A stretch of 59,534 nt of DNA from Deltaproteobacteria bacterium (GCA_028818775.1 JAPPNE010000134.1:1-59534); one strand, 5' to 3'; positions 27,385 through 37,388 are shown, counted from the stretch's first letter. Notes: a model not told the origin generated them from the sequence alone. A program made the numbers and translations.

Positions 27385-28359
27385 TTACGAATCCAGCTTC
27401 AACAGCTTCGCCGCCGTGCCGCCCATGATCGCGTCCTTCTCGGCGTCGGTCAACGGCAACCCGCGGATGGCGTCGATGTAGTCCCTGAGCGCCGTCATGC
27501 CCTTGCCCGTGTCCGTGCTGACGCCGGTGAAGTCCTGGGGGTAGTCGGTGGCGAACACCATGCGGTCGGAGCGGATTCCCTGAAGGGCGCAGCCCAGGGC
27601 CACGGTGCCCCCTTCGAAGCCCGCCATGTCGAAGTAGAGCATGTCGAAGTAGTGCTCGAAGGGCTTGTCCAGGGTTCCGAAGCGGTAGGCCTTGGCCACC
27701 AGCCGGTCCTTCACGCCGGCGATGCCGCCGCCGAAGTGGCCGATGACGAACTTGAGCTTGGGGAAGCGCTCCAGCACGCCGCCGGCGACGATGCGGGTGG
27801 CGGCCACGGCCAAGTCCACCTCGCGGCCCAGGATGCGCGCCAGGTCGTAGTCCAGCAGCAGCCCGTAGCCTTCCGGCACCATGGCGGGATGGACGAAGAT
27901 GGGCACGTCCAGCGCGCTGACCTTTTCGTAGAACGGGAAGAGCTGCTCGGAGTCCAGCGGCAGGCCGCGGAACTGGGAGGTGGTGGCGACGCCGTGAAGG
28001 CCCAGGTCCCGGATGGCCCGGTCGAACTCGGCCATGGCGGGCGGCCCGCCCAGGAGCGGGGCCTGCGCCAAGCCGACGAAACGCCCGGGATAGCGGTGCT
28101 GCAGCTCCGCCAGGCTGTCGTTGATGGCGCGGTTGTCCTCCAGAGTGGCGTCCCAGCCCAGCAGGCACGACAGCACCGACACGTCCACCCCGGCCTCGTC
28201 CATGTCCCGGAGCTGCATCTCGGCGTCGTAGAGCCGCGCGTGCATGGTCAGGCGCGGCACGCCGGTGTCGAGCTTGGCGAAGGACGGCGTCTCGGAATAG
28301 AGCCCGTGCTTCTGGGCGATCTCCCTGGGCACGTAGTGATGTTGGAAGTCGACGATCAT
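27385..28359 (-). CDS. Amidohydrolase family protein (ACMSD-like, COG2159)
   Basis: 324 aa from the ATG at 28359 (GAGGA upstream). The N-terminus MIVDFQHHYVPREIA carries the metal-binding His pair that replaces HxH in this branch. PIFVHPAMVPEG and FVIGHFGGG contain further histidines, and FATDYPQDF holds the conserved Asp. ACMSD-like enzymes decarboxylate or hydrolyse ring-cleavage or aromatic acid intermediates. It is transcribed with the ferredoxin, flavoprotein and an ornithine-cyclodeaminase-like gene, which suggests one catabolic pathway. Confidence 0.87.
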   Translation of the reverse strand: MIVDFQHHYVPREIAQKHGLYSETPSFAKLDTGVPRLTMHARLYDAEMQLRDMDEAGVDVSVLSCLLGWDATLEDNRAINDSLAELQHRYPGRFVGLAQAPLLGGPPAMAEFDRAIRDLGLHGVATTSQFRGLPLDSEQLFPFYEKVSALDVPIFVHPAMVPEGYGLLLDYDLARILGREVDLAVAATRIVAGGVLERFPKLKFVIGHFGGGIAGVKDRLVAKAYRFGTLDKPFEHYFDMLYFDMAGFEGGTVALGCALQGIRSDRMVFATDYPQDFTGVSTDTGKGMTALRDYIDAIRGLPLTDAEKDAIMGGTAAKLLKLDS

Positions 28360-28458
28360 GGGAATCCTCGCGTTGTTGGAATATCCCGTTGCCTGTTGTG
28401 GATGGTCCGCACCGTGGCTTGCGGCGGGAGCAACCATCAAAGGAGTCGCGAGTCCCGC

Positions 28459-29547
28459 CTACGGCGACGGCGAGTACCCCTTGTCCAGCCACTCGCCCAG
28501 GTCGGCACCGAACCACTCGGTGGGCAGCTCGCGACCGAGCCCTCTCTTCTTGCACTCCTGGTAGATCACCGCGCCGGCGGCGGCGAACTGAATGCCCACC
28601 CCGGTGTTGCTCTTGTAGTAGATGATGTCGTCCGCGCTCTTGCGGCCCGGGTTCTCGCCGATGAGAACCTGCCCCAGTTCGCAGATCTTGTCCCAGCCGA
28701 TCTGGCCCTCGTCGATGAGGTCCAGCATCTCGCGCTGCTGGTTGTGCAGCGACGTCTCCTTGTTGTTGAGCACGATCAGGTCCGCCCGCGTGAAGGTGGC
28801 GGAGTCCGCCTCGGTGCGGCGGTGCACGCCGTCGGTGTTGACGATGGTGGTGACGAGCTGGCCGGGCACGAGCCAGTCGCCGTCGAACACCGGCGTGCTG
28901 GCGTTGGTGGCGCACATGACGATGTCCGCCCCCTCCACCACCGCCCGGGCGTTGTCCACCGGGCGCACCTGGATGTCGAGCGTGCCGGTCATCTCCATGG
29001 CGAACCGTTCCCGGTGTTCCTTGGTGACGCTGTACACGCGCACCTCTCTCACGTCCCGCACCGCGCAGATGGCCGCCAGGTTCTGCACCGCCTCGTTGCC
29101 CGAGCCGAAGAGCCCCACCACCCGGCTGTCCTCCCGCGACAGCGCACGCGTCGCGACGCCGGTGGTGGCGCCCACCCTTATCGCGGACAGGCTGAAGTCG
29201 TGAATGATGGCAAGGGGTTCCGCGTCCTCCAGGTTGAACAGCAGCACGAAGCCCCAACTCCGCCGCGCCGGATACGGATAGTCCATGCGCTTGAGCCCCT
29301 CCACCATCCGCTCCCGCACCACCATGGAGTCATAGCGCAACGCCGCCACCCCGGAACTCGGCACCGCGCCCGGAATGATGTTGGCCATGTAGCCGTCGGA
29401 GTCCCGGTCCGGCGGCACCTTGTAGCGCGTGCGCGGCTTGTTGACCGCGATCCCACGCGCCTCCTCGGCGAAGGCCCGCTCCATGTCGTCGATGATATCC
29501 TCCACGCGAAGCACCTGCTTCACGTCGGGATCGGTGATCAGCAGCAT
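28459..29547 (-). CDS. Ornithine cyclodeaminase / mu-crystallin family protein (copy 3)
   Basis: 362 aa; ATG at 29547 with GAAGGAGAG upstream. Rossmann motif VGLFGSGNEAVQNLAAI. The N-terminal ITDPDVKQVLRVEDIIDDMERAF and the end NTGVGIQFAAAGAVIYQ are family-typical and resemble copy 1 closely in layout. It starts the minus-strand group that includes an amidohydrolase, ferredoxin and flavoprotein, so all four may act on the same substrate. Activity unknown. Confidence 0.86.
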   Translation of the reverse strand: MLLITDPDVKQVLRVEDIIDDMERAFAEEARGIAVNKPRTRYKVPPDRDSDGYMANIIPGAVPSSGVAALRYDSMVVRERMVEGLKRMDYPYPARRSWGFVLLFNLEDAEPLAIIHDFSLSAIRVGATTGVATRALSREDSRVVGLFGSGNEAVQNLAAICAVRDVREVRVYSVTKEHRERFAMEMTGTLDIQVRPVDNARAVVEGADIVMCATNASTPVFDGDWLVPGQLVTTIVNTDGVHRRTEADSATFTRADLIVLNNKETSLHNQQREMLDLIDEGQIGWDKICELGQVLIGENPGRKSADDIIYYKSNTGVGIQFAAAGAVIYQECKKRGLGRELPTEWFGADLGEWLDKGYSPSP

Positions 29548-29766
29548 TGGCGTCTCTCCTTCCGACTCGGCGGGCTGTTTGCCGGAAGCGCACTTTCGAT
29601 CCGGCGTTCCCCTCGTTGCAGCGAATCCCTTGCGGCGAATCGTTCTTCTCTATCAGAACCCGGCCCGCGTGACGAGGACGCTTCAGGCGGCCCTTTTCGA
29701 CCGGAAGGGATTTCGGACACGGCGCTCGTGCAAGGGGAAGGGGAGCCGGACTTCGATTCCTGATCG

Positions 29767-30756
29767 TCACGCACCGGAGCCCATGCCGCGGCGGGACAGG
29801 TACAGGAAGAACGGCAGTCCCAGCGCCGCGGAGTACCAGAGCGTGCTCACGCGCATGATGCCGACCATCGCCATGGCGTGCGCGGTCGAATTGCCGGCGA
29901 CGCCGGCAATAAACAGGGTCATGGTGAGTTCCTGACTGCCGATGCCCCCGGGGAGGAAAGTGATCGCTCCGGCGACGTTGCCGACGCCGAGGGCGGCGAG
30001 CGCCGCCCGTAGCGGCAGCTCTCCCCCGATCGCCGGCATGAGCACGTGCAAGGCGATGGCTTCCAGACTCCATGCAAGCAGGCTCAACGACAGGAGCTTG
30101 ACGAGGTGGGCCGGCTCGAGCAGCAGCGCGACGTTGCGGCATACGGACAGCAGCAGCGCGAAGAGACGCGGTCTTCGGCGGTTGGTTGCCGCCCAGACGG
30201 CCTTGGTCGCGCGGCGGGCCCAGCCGGGCAGCGCCATGAGCGTCACCAGCACCGCGGCTGCAACCAGACACGGTGTCGCCAGCCAGGCGACACCCGGCCC
30301 TGCGCTGCCGAGACCCAGCCCCGCGCTGCCGAGAAGCAGGAGGGCGCAGAGATCGAGCAACCGATCACAGATCAGCAGCGGCAGCGTGCGGCGGTATCTC
30401 AAGCGCCACACGTGCCAAAGGACCCAACTACGCCACAGCTCTCCGATGCGTCCCGGCGTCAGATTCATCAGAAAGCCGCCGACGTAGACCGTCGCGAGGC
30501 CGGCGTTCCGGACACCGAGGCCCGCCGCGCGCGCCAGCAACAGCCACCGCGCGACCCGTACCGCAAAACCGACGGACGCAAAGGCCATGAAGGCCGGAAC
30601 CACCCACCAAGGGGTCGCGGCAAGGATGAGACGCAGATCGACCCTGAATGCGAGCAGGGCCAGAGCCACCAGCCCATAGACACCCAACAGTACTCCCAGC
30701 CATCGACCTGCGCGCGACCGGAAGGCGTCTCCGGCGCCACGACTGCCAACGTCCAT
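29767..30756 (-). CDS. Lysylphosphatidylglycerol synthase TM-region-like (UPF0104/AglD-type) membrane protein
   Basis: 329 aa from the ATG at 30756 (GAGGT upstream), polytopic. About eight hydrophobic helices are visible; the signature R-x-x-R-W-L-L-L near residue 65 (VRVARWLLLARAAGL) and NLTPGRIGELWRSWVL are typical of the flippase-like UPF0104 family. The loop FLPGGIGSQELTMTLF near the C-terminus is the second hallmark. These proteins are thought to act in glycolipid transfer or flipping. It is the last gene of a minus-strand glycan cluster. Confidence 0.85.
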   Translation of the reverse strand: MDVGSRGAGDAFRSRAGRWLGVLLGVYGLVALALLAFRVDLRLILAATPWWVVPAFMAFASVGFAVRVARWLLLARAAGLGVRNAGLATVYVGGFLMNLTPGRIGELWRSWVLWHVWRLRYRRTLPLLICDRLLDLCALLLLGSAGLGLGSAGPGVAWLATPCLVAAAVLVTLMALPGWARRATKAVWAATNRRRPRLFALLLSVCRNVALLLEPAHLVKLLSLSLLAWSLEAIALHVLMPAIGGELPLRAALAALGVGNVAGAITFLPGGIGSQELTMTLFIAGVAGNSTAHAMAMVGIMRVSTLWYSAALGLPFFLYLSRRGMGSGA

Positions 30757-30769
30757 CTTCGGATGTACC

Positions 30770-31861
30770 TCAGTGCCAGACGGGAAGCTCGGCCCAGATG
30801 CGATAGCCCGAGAAGAAGGCGGCCAGCGCACTCCACCCGGTGGATTGGACCTGGCGAGCCGACGGCTCGAGCTGATCGCAAATCTCCAGAGCGCATGAGG
30901 CGAAATTGTCGCCCCGGAGCGCCACGTCGGCCAGCTCCTCGGTCAGTGAGTCCACGAGGCCCATGCCGAGACGCTCCAGGTCGAAGTCGCGCAAAAGATC
31001 ATGCTCGTTGCGCTCCTGCCTGACCAACGGCCGCCCGAAAGATACGCCCCAGCCGAGGTGGTCCGCGATACGCTTGACCATGAAGCTCGCGAAGATGTCG
31101 TCGTACCGTCCCACGTTCGGCGACAGGAAGTACGCGGGAAGCACGGCGCGTGCCAGAATCGTGTTCTGCGAGTTGAAGGGACTCCGCGCGCCGGGAGCGA
31201 GGAAGAAGTTGTGGTCGAGGCGGTAGCGGATGACCTCGACGGGATGCGCGAGGCGGGTGGCGGCGTCGACGTCGGGATCGCCGAGCCAGAACCCCGCAGC
31301 GACGGCCACGGGAAGCGACATCGGCGCGCCGGCCACGGGCGCCGAGCCGTCGTCAAGGTCGGCTCGGGCAGCCATTCCGTACCCGCGCGGCACGAACTGG
31401 TAGTTGTTGGCCGTCGTGAGAAACCGGCAGACGTTGAACCACTCGCCGGCTTTCCCGTACGCCGGCAAGGTCAGACGCGCGCCGGCGGCCGCGCAGCGGG
31501 CGAAATAGTCCTGTTCGGCGATGAAGTTGTCGTCGTCGATGGTGACCACGGCATCCGCCCCGTCGCGCGCGGCCTTGAGGACGGCCACGTTGCGTCGCTG
31601 TATGCAGTTCCAGGGCAGATGATCACGGAGCGCCGGCCAAGGGGAAAGGAAAGCCTCCTGGGCGGCGGGGCCCAGGTACTCGCACTCGATGCCCGTGTCT
31701 CGGGCGAGTCGCGCGCAGTAGTCCGGCGTCGCCGCGCTCGTCGCCCGATCTCCGGCGACGTAGATCTTCACCGCTCGACCATGCGCGCGGGCGTCACGCG
31801 CATATCCGAGCAACGCTTCGGGGACATGGATGGTGGTCGTGATCAGTGCCGTCGCGGACAA
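30770..31861 (-). CDS. RGP/STELLO-like glycosyltransferase-type protein
   Basis: 363 aa. TALITTTIHVPEALLGY opens a Rossmann-like domain and DAVVTIDDDNF has the DxD-type acidic cluster of nucleotide-sugar binding, as in reversibly glycosylated polypeptides and related glycosyltransferases. The later DPDVDAATRL and LGWGVSFGRPLV are compatible with that family. It overlaps the next gene (GT2) by 19 bases and precedes the flippase-like gene by 13 bases, so it belongs to the cell-surface polysaccharide group. Donor and acceptor are not predictable. Confidence 0.7.
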   Translation of the reverse strand: MSATALITTTIHVPEALLGYARDARAHGRAVKIYVAGDRATSAATPDYCARLARDTGIECEYLGPAAQEAFLSPWPALRDHLPWNCIQRRNVAVLKAARDGADAVVTIDDDNFIAEQDYFARCAAAGARLTLPAYGKAGEWFNVCRFLTTANNYQFVPRGYGMAARADLDDGSAPVAGAPMSLPVAVAAGFWLGDPDVDAATRLAHPVEVIRYRLDHNFFLAPGARSPFNSQNTILARAVLPAYFLSPNVGRYDDIFASFMVKRIADHLGWGVSFGRPLVRQERNEHDLLRDFDLERLGMGLVDSLTEELADVALRGDNFASCALEICDQLEPSARQVQSTGWSALAAFFSGYRIWAELPVWH

Positions 31862-32625
31862 CGGCCGCTCCCTTCATCTGGCGCAACCATCAGACTGCGC
31901 GCGGGCCTTGCGCGGGTGGACAGGCCGATCCGGAAGTAGCGCAGGTACTCCGTGGCCGGCATGTGGGTCGTTCCCTCCCGGCGCCTGCGCCAGTGTGTCC
32001 GGACCTCGGCCACGCGCGCGCCGCATCGCAGCGGCGTGACCAGCGCCTCGAAGAAGAATGCATGGCCTGTCTCGCACCAAGCGTAGCGACCCAGTTCCGG
32101 GGCTCGGTAGAGCCTGTAACCGAAGGTCATGTCGGTCAGCCTGACACCGTAGAGAGCCGAGAACATCCGCTGAAAAAGCCAGTTGCAGATCCGCTTCAAC
32201 GGCGAGTAGTCGCCGAAGCGGCCACCGCCGAGCCAGCGGGACGTGGCGACGATGTCCACGTCACCGTCGCCCGCGCGTTCGATCATCTCCGCCGCCGTTC
32301 CAGGGTCCGTCTCGAGATCGGCCGCCATGAGCAGTATCCACGGCGAATGCATCAGCGGGAAGCATTCTCGATTGGCGCCGCCCGCTCCGGGAAGCGTCCT
32401 CTGTTCGTGATGGCGAACGATGCCGGGATGCGCGGATTCCAGTTCGGCGACCACCGCCCGGCAAGCCGGAGTGGTACGCGGCGCGATGCCGATCATGATC
32501 TCGTGGATGGCGTCGGCGTTTTCGCGCAGCAGGGTGTCGACGGTTTCGCGCAGGGACCAGGTTTCATCGATGGCGGTGATGATGACGCCCACGTCGGGAA
32601 GATCGCGAGGCGGAGACTCAGCCAT
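31843..32625 (-). CDS. Family 2 glycosyltransferase
   Basis: 260 aa. GT-A fold: DVGVIITAIDETWSL near the N-terminus, EIMIGIAPRTT, GAGGANRECFP and WILLMAADLETDPG with the DxE/DxD-like acidic pair that binds metal and nucleotide sugar. No membrane helix. It overlaps the RGP-like gene at its end and the frameshifted epimerase at its start (eight bases), so translation is coupled. Likely adds a sugar to a surface glycan precursor. Confidence 0.83.
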   Translation of the reverse strand: MAESPPRDLPDVGVIITAIDETWSLRETVDTLLRENADAIHEIMIGIAPRTTPACRAVVAELESAHPGIVRHHEQRTLPGAGGANRECFPLMHSPWILLMAADLETDPGTAAEMIERAGDGDVDIVATSRWLGGGRFGDYSPLKRICNWLFQRMFSALYGVRLTDMTFGYRLYRAPELGRYAWCETGHAFFFEALVTPLRCGARVAEVRTHWRRRREGTTHMPATEYLRYFRIGLSTRARPARSLMVAPDEGSGRCPRRH

Positions 32626-33575
32626 TTCGAATCATCGACTGGATCCAGCGATAGGTGGGAACGAGACCGTCCTTGAGCAGGGTGGAGGGCTCCCAACCGA
32701 GCACCTCGCGCAACAGAGTATTGTCCGAGTTGCGGCCGCGCACCCCCTGCGGACCGTCCACGTGATCGAGGGCGACGTCTCTCTTGCCGCTGATGTCGAT
32801 GATGAGACTGGCGAGGCCGTTGATGGTGATCATCTCATCGGAGCCCAGGTTGAGCGGACCGGAGTAGTCGGACTGCATCACGCGCTGCAGGCCCTCGATG
32901 CAATCGTCGATGTAGCAGAAGCTTCGTGTCTGCAGACCGTCGCCCCAGATCTCGATGCTGCCGCCGTTGCGGGCCATGGCGACCTTGCGGCACAGCGCCG
33001 CGGGCGCCTTCTCCCTGCCTCCATCGAAGGTCCCGAGGGGTCCATAGATGTTGTGGAAGCGGACGATGCGGGTTTCGATATCGAAATCCGCCGAGAAGTA
33101 CTCGAGCGCGCGTTCCGTGATGAGCTTCTCCCATCCGTAAGCGTCCTGCGGCGCCGCCGGATAGGCGTCCACCTCTCTCAGTGGCGCCAGGTCTGTCCGG
33201 GTCTGCATCGAATCCGGGTAAACGCAGGCGGACGAACTGAAGAGGTACCGGCGGACACCGTTGGTCCGCGCCGCATCCAGCGTATGGAGGTTGATGAGCG
33301 CATTGTTCCGCAGAACGCGGGCGTGGTTGGACGACAGGTACCCCATTCCGCCCATGTCCGCTGCCAGGAGCATAGACCGCGTCGACGTCTCTCGTGGCCC
33401 GAAGGCAGTTCTCCCAACGCCGCAGATCGAGCAGCTCGAATTCGTCGGCGTCGGAAACGGTGAACTCCGGTCGTTTGATGTCCACGCCTCGGACCCAGTA
33501 CCCGAGCCCCTTGAGGTGCGTGACGAGGTGGTGGCCGATAAAGCCGCCGGCGCCGGTCACGAGAAATCTGTTCAT
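32618..33575 (-). pseudogene. NAD-dependent epimerase/dehydratase (extended SDR), frameshifted
   Basis: The 5' part begins MNRFLVTGAGGFIGHHLVTHL (GxxGxxG) from 33575 and the 3' part from about 33371 reads LLAADMGGMGYLSSNHARVL, then SSACVYPDS and YGWEKL (YxxxK). Both pieces belong to one sugar-nucleotide epimerase of about 318 residues, close to GDP-mannose 3,5-epimerase in pattern. They are in different frames because one extra base (C on the plus strand near 33371) interrupts VY/LLAADM. A sequencing error or a real inactivation is possible. Confidence 0.85.
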
Positions 33576-33763
33576 ATCAGTTGCTTCTCGGCTCAGGGTC
33601 GGGGAAAACGCTGACGCAACAGGGCCTCCGTTCGCCGATCGCCAGGCAGGGGGCAGCGCAAAGGGATGCAGCCTCTACAATGAGTCGGCACCATGCCAAA
33701 CTCTTGCTCCGAAAACAAGCGACTGCGTCGGCGACCCGTACGCATGCCCCTCGCAAGCGACTA

Positions 33764-35593
33764 CTATTCTTTCCGGCGCAGGATGAACACGCCTCGCTTC
33801 ACGGGCAAGGGCGCAAAGGCGTGCCAATTCACCTCGGGCCGCTGCGTCGGATAAGGATGGACATCCAGCTCCGCGGCCACGTCATAGCCCGCTCTGACCC
33901 GTTCCCAATAGTCGTTTCGCAGCCTTCCGAAACCGACGATCCAGTCGGGAAGGCGCGCTCCGAGCCGGAGGTAGGGCGCATTCAGCGCCTCGATCCTGGC
34001 CCGCGGCAGGGGCGAATTCTCATCCAGCATACAGCAGAACAGCACACGGTGACCGGTGGTGAAGATCAATGCCTCTCGATCGGCAAAGCCCGGCACGTGC
34101 ACCAGGTCGTCTTGCTCGGCGTGAGCCAGCAGATAATCGGAAACCGCCCGTATGGAATCCCGGTACGGCCGATGGACTTCGCGGACAAGCTGAAAAAGAT
34201 GAAACCCGAGCGTGCGTTCGCCGGTGAACAGGTTGGTGACGTTGAACGGCCAGGCCCCGGCGCTGCTGAACAGCAGAACGGCGGCCACGGCCGCGCCCGC
34301 GAGCGCGGACTTGCGCCATAGCCACTCGGCGAAGAGCCCTTTCATCGCCAGCAGCAACGGCAACGCCCCCACGTAGTAGCGCAGATCGGCGACCGGGTTC
34401 AGCCAGATGGGCTGCACCGACAGCATCGCCGAACACAGCGCAAACAGCGCGCCGAACAGGACGATTCTTCCCGTCGCCGCCAGCGGAAAGTCGTCTCCAG
34501 ACATCCCCCTGGAAACGGATGCGTCATCGTCCGCCCGCCGCCGGGACGCCCCGACCGCCTGCTTCCGTCGCGCTTGCCAGGCGAGCAGGACCGCGCCCGC
34601 AAACCACAGGAACACCGGCCACGAGATCCAGTCGGCGGTGAACAGCTCGCGGACGTATATCCAGATTCGTTCGAAAAAGATGACCAGAGCGGGGCTGTCT
34701 CCCAGATAGGGCTCCGGCGCCTGGCCGGCAAACCCCATGAAGCCGCTGCGCTCGCCGCCGACGGCCCCCAGCCAGTAGAGGTAGGCGGCGCCCGCCGCCA
34801 CCACCGCGGCGCCGCCGAAAGCGAACAGCGCCCACTCCCGGCGAGTGGTCTCGCGGGCGCGAAAGAGCGCGTGATACGCCGCAAGCGATAGCATCGCCGC
34901 CGCGCCGCCCGCGTAGTGGTTGAAGAACGACAGCGCGGCCACGACCGTGACGGCCGCCAGGTACGCCGGATGCCGGCTCCGCCAGTAACGCTCGTACAGG
35001 TAGAAGACGAGCACCAAGGTGAGCACCATCACCGAGTAGTAACGGGACTGGCGAAAGTACAGCAGCAACTGGGGCGACAAGGCGACGAACGCGAAGACGA
35101 GGAGCCTCGGTCGCGGGTGGTTGGGCAGATGCTGGCGCAACAACAGGAAGAACACGCCGAGGGCGACGATTCCCATCAAGGCGTGGACCACGCGCGCGCC
35201 CGTCTCGTTGATGCCGAACATCGCGAATCCGGCCGCGTTCAGCACGTACATCAGGGGAGGCAATACGTCGCGCAGCTCTTCGTTCAGCATCCGGCCGTTC
35301 GTGCCGCCGACCAGGTTGCGTCCGTCCCAGCCGACGGTGCTCCCCTGTTGCAGCAGGGTCTTGCCGAAAAAGGCGGCGGGCGCCTCGTCGTGCCACAGCG
35401 CGGCGTAATCCAGATTGACCAGACACAGGTACGCGGCGACCAGCAGCAGGGCCATGCACGCTGCGTCATGGGGCGCGGCGCGCAGCGGCGTTGCCGGGTC
35501 CGGCGGGCTCGCCCCCACGATCTCGCGTTTCAGGGCGGCCCGGCCACGACCGAGGGAGAGGAGGAGCAACTCCTGGAGCCGTTTTCCAAACAC
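33764..35593 (-). CDS. Integral-membrane glycosyltransferase-like protein (GT39/ArnT-like)
   Basis: 609 aa, GTG start at 35593, polytopic with roughly ten or more hydrophobic helices. The first periplasmic loop contains LWHDEAPAAFFGKTLL, an HDE acidic pair like that of GT-C enzymes. RYYSVMVLTLVLVFYLYERYW is family-typical. The C-terminal 130 residues form a soluble periplasmic domain. GT-C enzymes use polyprenyl-phosphate sugars to modify glycans or proteins. It starts five bases after the stop of the next GT-C gene upstream, so the two are co-transcribed. Confidence 0.82.
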   Translation of the reverse strand: MFGKRLQELLLLSLGRGRAALKREIVGASPPDPATPLRAAPHDAACMALLLVAAYLCLVNLDYAALWHDEAPAAFFGKTLLQQGSTVGWDGRNLVGGTNGRMLNEELRDVLPPLMYVLNAAGFAMFGINETGARVVHALMGIVALGVFFLLLRQHLPNHPRPRLLVFAFVALSPQLLLYFRQSRYYSVMVLTLVLVFYLYERYWRSRHPAYLAAVTVVAALSFFNHYAGGAAAMLSLAAYHALFRARETTRREWALFAFGGAAVVAAGAAYLYWLGAVGGERSGFMGFAGQAPEPYLGDSPALVIFFERIWIYVRELFTADWISWPVFLWFAGAVLLAWQARRKQAVGASRRRADDDASVSRGMSGDDFPLAATGRIVLFGALFALCSAMLSVQPIWLNPVADLRYYVGALPLLLAMKGLFAEWLWRKSALAGAAVAAVLLFSSAGAWPFNVTNLFTGERTLGFHLFQLVREVHRPYRDSIRAVSDYLLAHAEQDDLVHVPGFADREALIFTTGHRVLFCCMLDENSPLPRARIEALNAPYLRLGARLPDWIVGFGRLRNDYWERVRAGYDVAAELDVHPYPTQRPEVNWHAFAPLPVKRGVFILRRKE

Positions 35594-35597
35594 GACG

Positions 35598-37388
35598 CTA
35601 CCAGCCGGTAGACGGTGACAGGGAGGAACGGTTGAGTTCGGCCGCCGTCAACTTCTCCATGTTCTTGCGAAGATAGGCAAGAGTATCGGGATCGTGTTTT
35701 GCGTAACACAGCAGGGGCAATCGCAGCTCACCGGAGATCGGCGGCCATTTGATGTGTGCAGTGGGCGGCCTTTGCAAGTTGACCGTCAAGAGCGCCCGGA
35801 GGCGATCGGCAGCGAGCAGGTTTTCACTTTGAGTCACGAGACGCAGCCGCTCGTAGTAGCGGTTGAGCCGCTCGTCGGCAAGGCGCGCTTCACCGGCGGC
35901 GATGCTCTCCAGGTAGCCGTCCGGCAGGCGGCGAATGATGTGGGCGGGACGCGTGTTGAGTCCTCCCGGCAGTCGTGCCTGGAGCACATCGCTGTACCCG
36001 TAGATGTCGATCAGCCTTTGATCCGTGCGCGCAAAGAAGGGAGCCATTCCCATGTCGCACAAGTGAATGACTCGCGCCCGGGAACGGGCGACAATCTTGC
36101 CCAGCCTCGCACTGGGATGGTCGGGATAAATGTCGACCGCACCGCGCCGGAAAGCGATGTAATTCGCCACACTGGTCCCGCGATGATACGCCGCTCTCTC
36201 GTCGGCAATGCCACCGGCCTCGACCGGGTCCGCCTTGTGGTAAGAAGGAGGCGATGTGAGCGGCGTATGCGGCAGTCCGACCATCCATATGACGGCAAAT
36301 ACGGCGGGGCCGAACGGACTCTGCCACCAGGCGAGCGGCGGCGGGGAGGGAGATGCCTCGCCCCGTGGCCTTGGACCCACTCCGCGGGATGGCCGCGCGC
36401 TTGCGCGCCCGGCGAGCCGTGACCGTATTGCCGTCGTGATCTCCTCCCACCGATCGACGATGACGATAACCGCCAGCAGGTATGGATAGGTGAAGAACCG
36501 CCCACCCATGTAGTCGGCGCCCGTGTACAGCGTGTAGAGCAGGTGCAGGATCGCACCCGAGGCGAGCGCGCGCGAAGCACCGTTGCGGGAAGCCAGCCAG
36601 ACCAGTGCCGCGAAGACAATCGGCAGGACCGGCGCGTCGTTGCTCAAGGTGAAGAGATAGTAGTGAAGGCCGTTTTGCAGCGCCGCTGCCTGGGAGAGCC
36701 CGCCGCCAAGCTTGTTGTACGCCGTCATCGGCAACGGAAAGCCGAAATACAGCAGCGAAAACGCCGTCCAGGCCGCCAGGGGCAGCAACAGCAACAACAT
36801 CGCCCGGGCCGGAACCGTCCAAGGACACGACCGCCGCGTCACCCATAGCGCGTAAAGCAGTGGCGGCCAGACGATCAGGGAGAAGTCGTGGCGGACTATC
36901 GGTGCGAGACCGGCCAGGGCGGCCAGTGCAAGCAACGCCTTGCCCGGCGAGTCTCCCTTCTCCCCCTGGAACTGCTTCCAGAAAATCAGAAACCCGATCA
37001 GCACCGCGTGACCAAGGGGATTGTGAAGCCCCGACCAGGTAAAATCCATGTACGAGTTGGACGCGGTCAGAAGCAGCACCGCGGCCGTCCATTTTAACGG
37101 TGTTTCGAGCAGCCGTGCCGACAGCGCGAGCACGGCGCCGTTCAGGACAATCGCCTGCACGGCGAAATTGACGAAGTAGTCCGCGGTTAACAGCCGTCCG
37201 AATCCGGTCAGGAAGAAACCCGCGACACTGGTGAAGAGCTGAATCCGTTCATGCGGATTCCAGCGCAGGCCATTGCCTGCGAACAATTGCTCGACCTGCC
37301 GGGCGGTGATCCAGGCGTCGTCGGACAACCAGGCGTTCTTGAAGAATACGAAGGCGAACAGCACCCCGGCGCAGGCCGCGGCCACCAT
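35598..37388 (-). CDS. Integral-membrane GT-C-type protein
   Basis: 596 aa from the ATG at 37388; reading further upstream in this frame runs through a duplicated ferredoxin fragment, so earlier starts look spurious. The first loop has NAWLSDDAWITARQVEQLFAG with the Asp-Asp pair typical of GT-C glycosyltransferases, followed by NPHERIQLFTSVAGF. At least eight hydrophobic helices follow, then a soluble C-terminal domain of about 180 residues. Function inferred as polyprenyl-sugar-dependent glycosyl transfer. It heads the minus-strand glycan cluster. Confidence 0.78.
   Translation of the reverse strand: MVAAACAGVLFAFVFFKNAWLSDDAWITARQVEQLFAGNGLRWNPHERIQLFTSVAGFFLTGFGRLLTADYFVNFAVQAIVLNGAVLALSARLLETPLKWTAAVLLLTASNSYMDFTWSGLHNPLGHAVLIGFLIFWKQFQGEKGDSPGKALLALAALAGLAPIVRHDFSLIVWPPLLYALWVTRRSCPWTVPARAMLLLLLPLAAWTAFSLLYFGFPLPMTAYNKLGGGLSQAAALQNGLHYYLFTLSNDAPVLPIVFAALVWLASRNGASRALASGAILHLLYTLYTGADYMGGRFFTYPYLLAVIVIVDRWEEITTAIRSRLAGRASARPSRGVGPRPRGEASPSPPPLAWWQSPFGPAVFAVIWMVGLPHTPLTSPPSYHKADPVEAGGIADERAAYHRGTSVANYIAFRRGAVDIYPDHPSARLGKIVARSRARVIHLCDMGMAPFFARTDQRLIDIYGYSDVLQARLPGGLNTRPAHIIRRLPDGYLESIAAGEARLADERLNRYYERLRLVTQSENLLAADRLRALLTVNLQRPPTAHIKWPPISGELRLPLLCYAKHDPDTLAYLRKNMEKLTAAELNRSSLSPSTGW

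Noticed and set aside
27038..29257. Long alternative minus-strand frame over the amidohydrolase and OCD genes
   Set aside because: Low-complexity Arg/Gly/His translation in a different frame from well-conserved enzymes.
25432..29763. Very long plus-strand open frame of about 1440 codons
   Set aside because: Runs antisense to four well-supported minus-strand genes and encodes no recognisable domain; typical of high-GC shadows.
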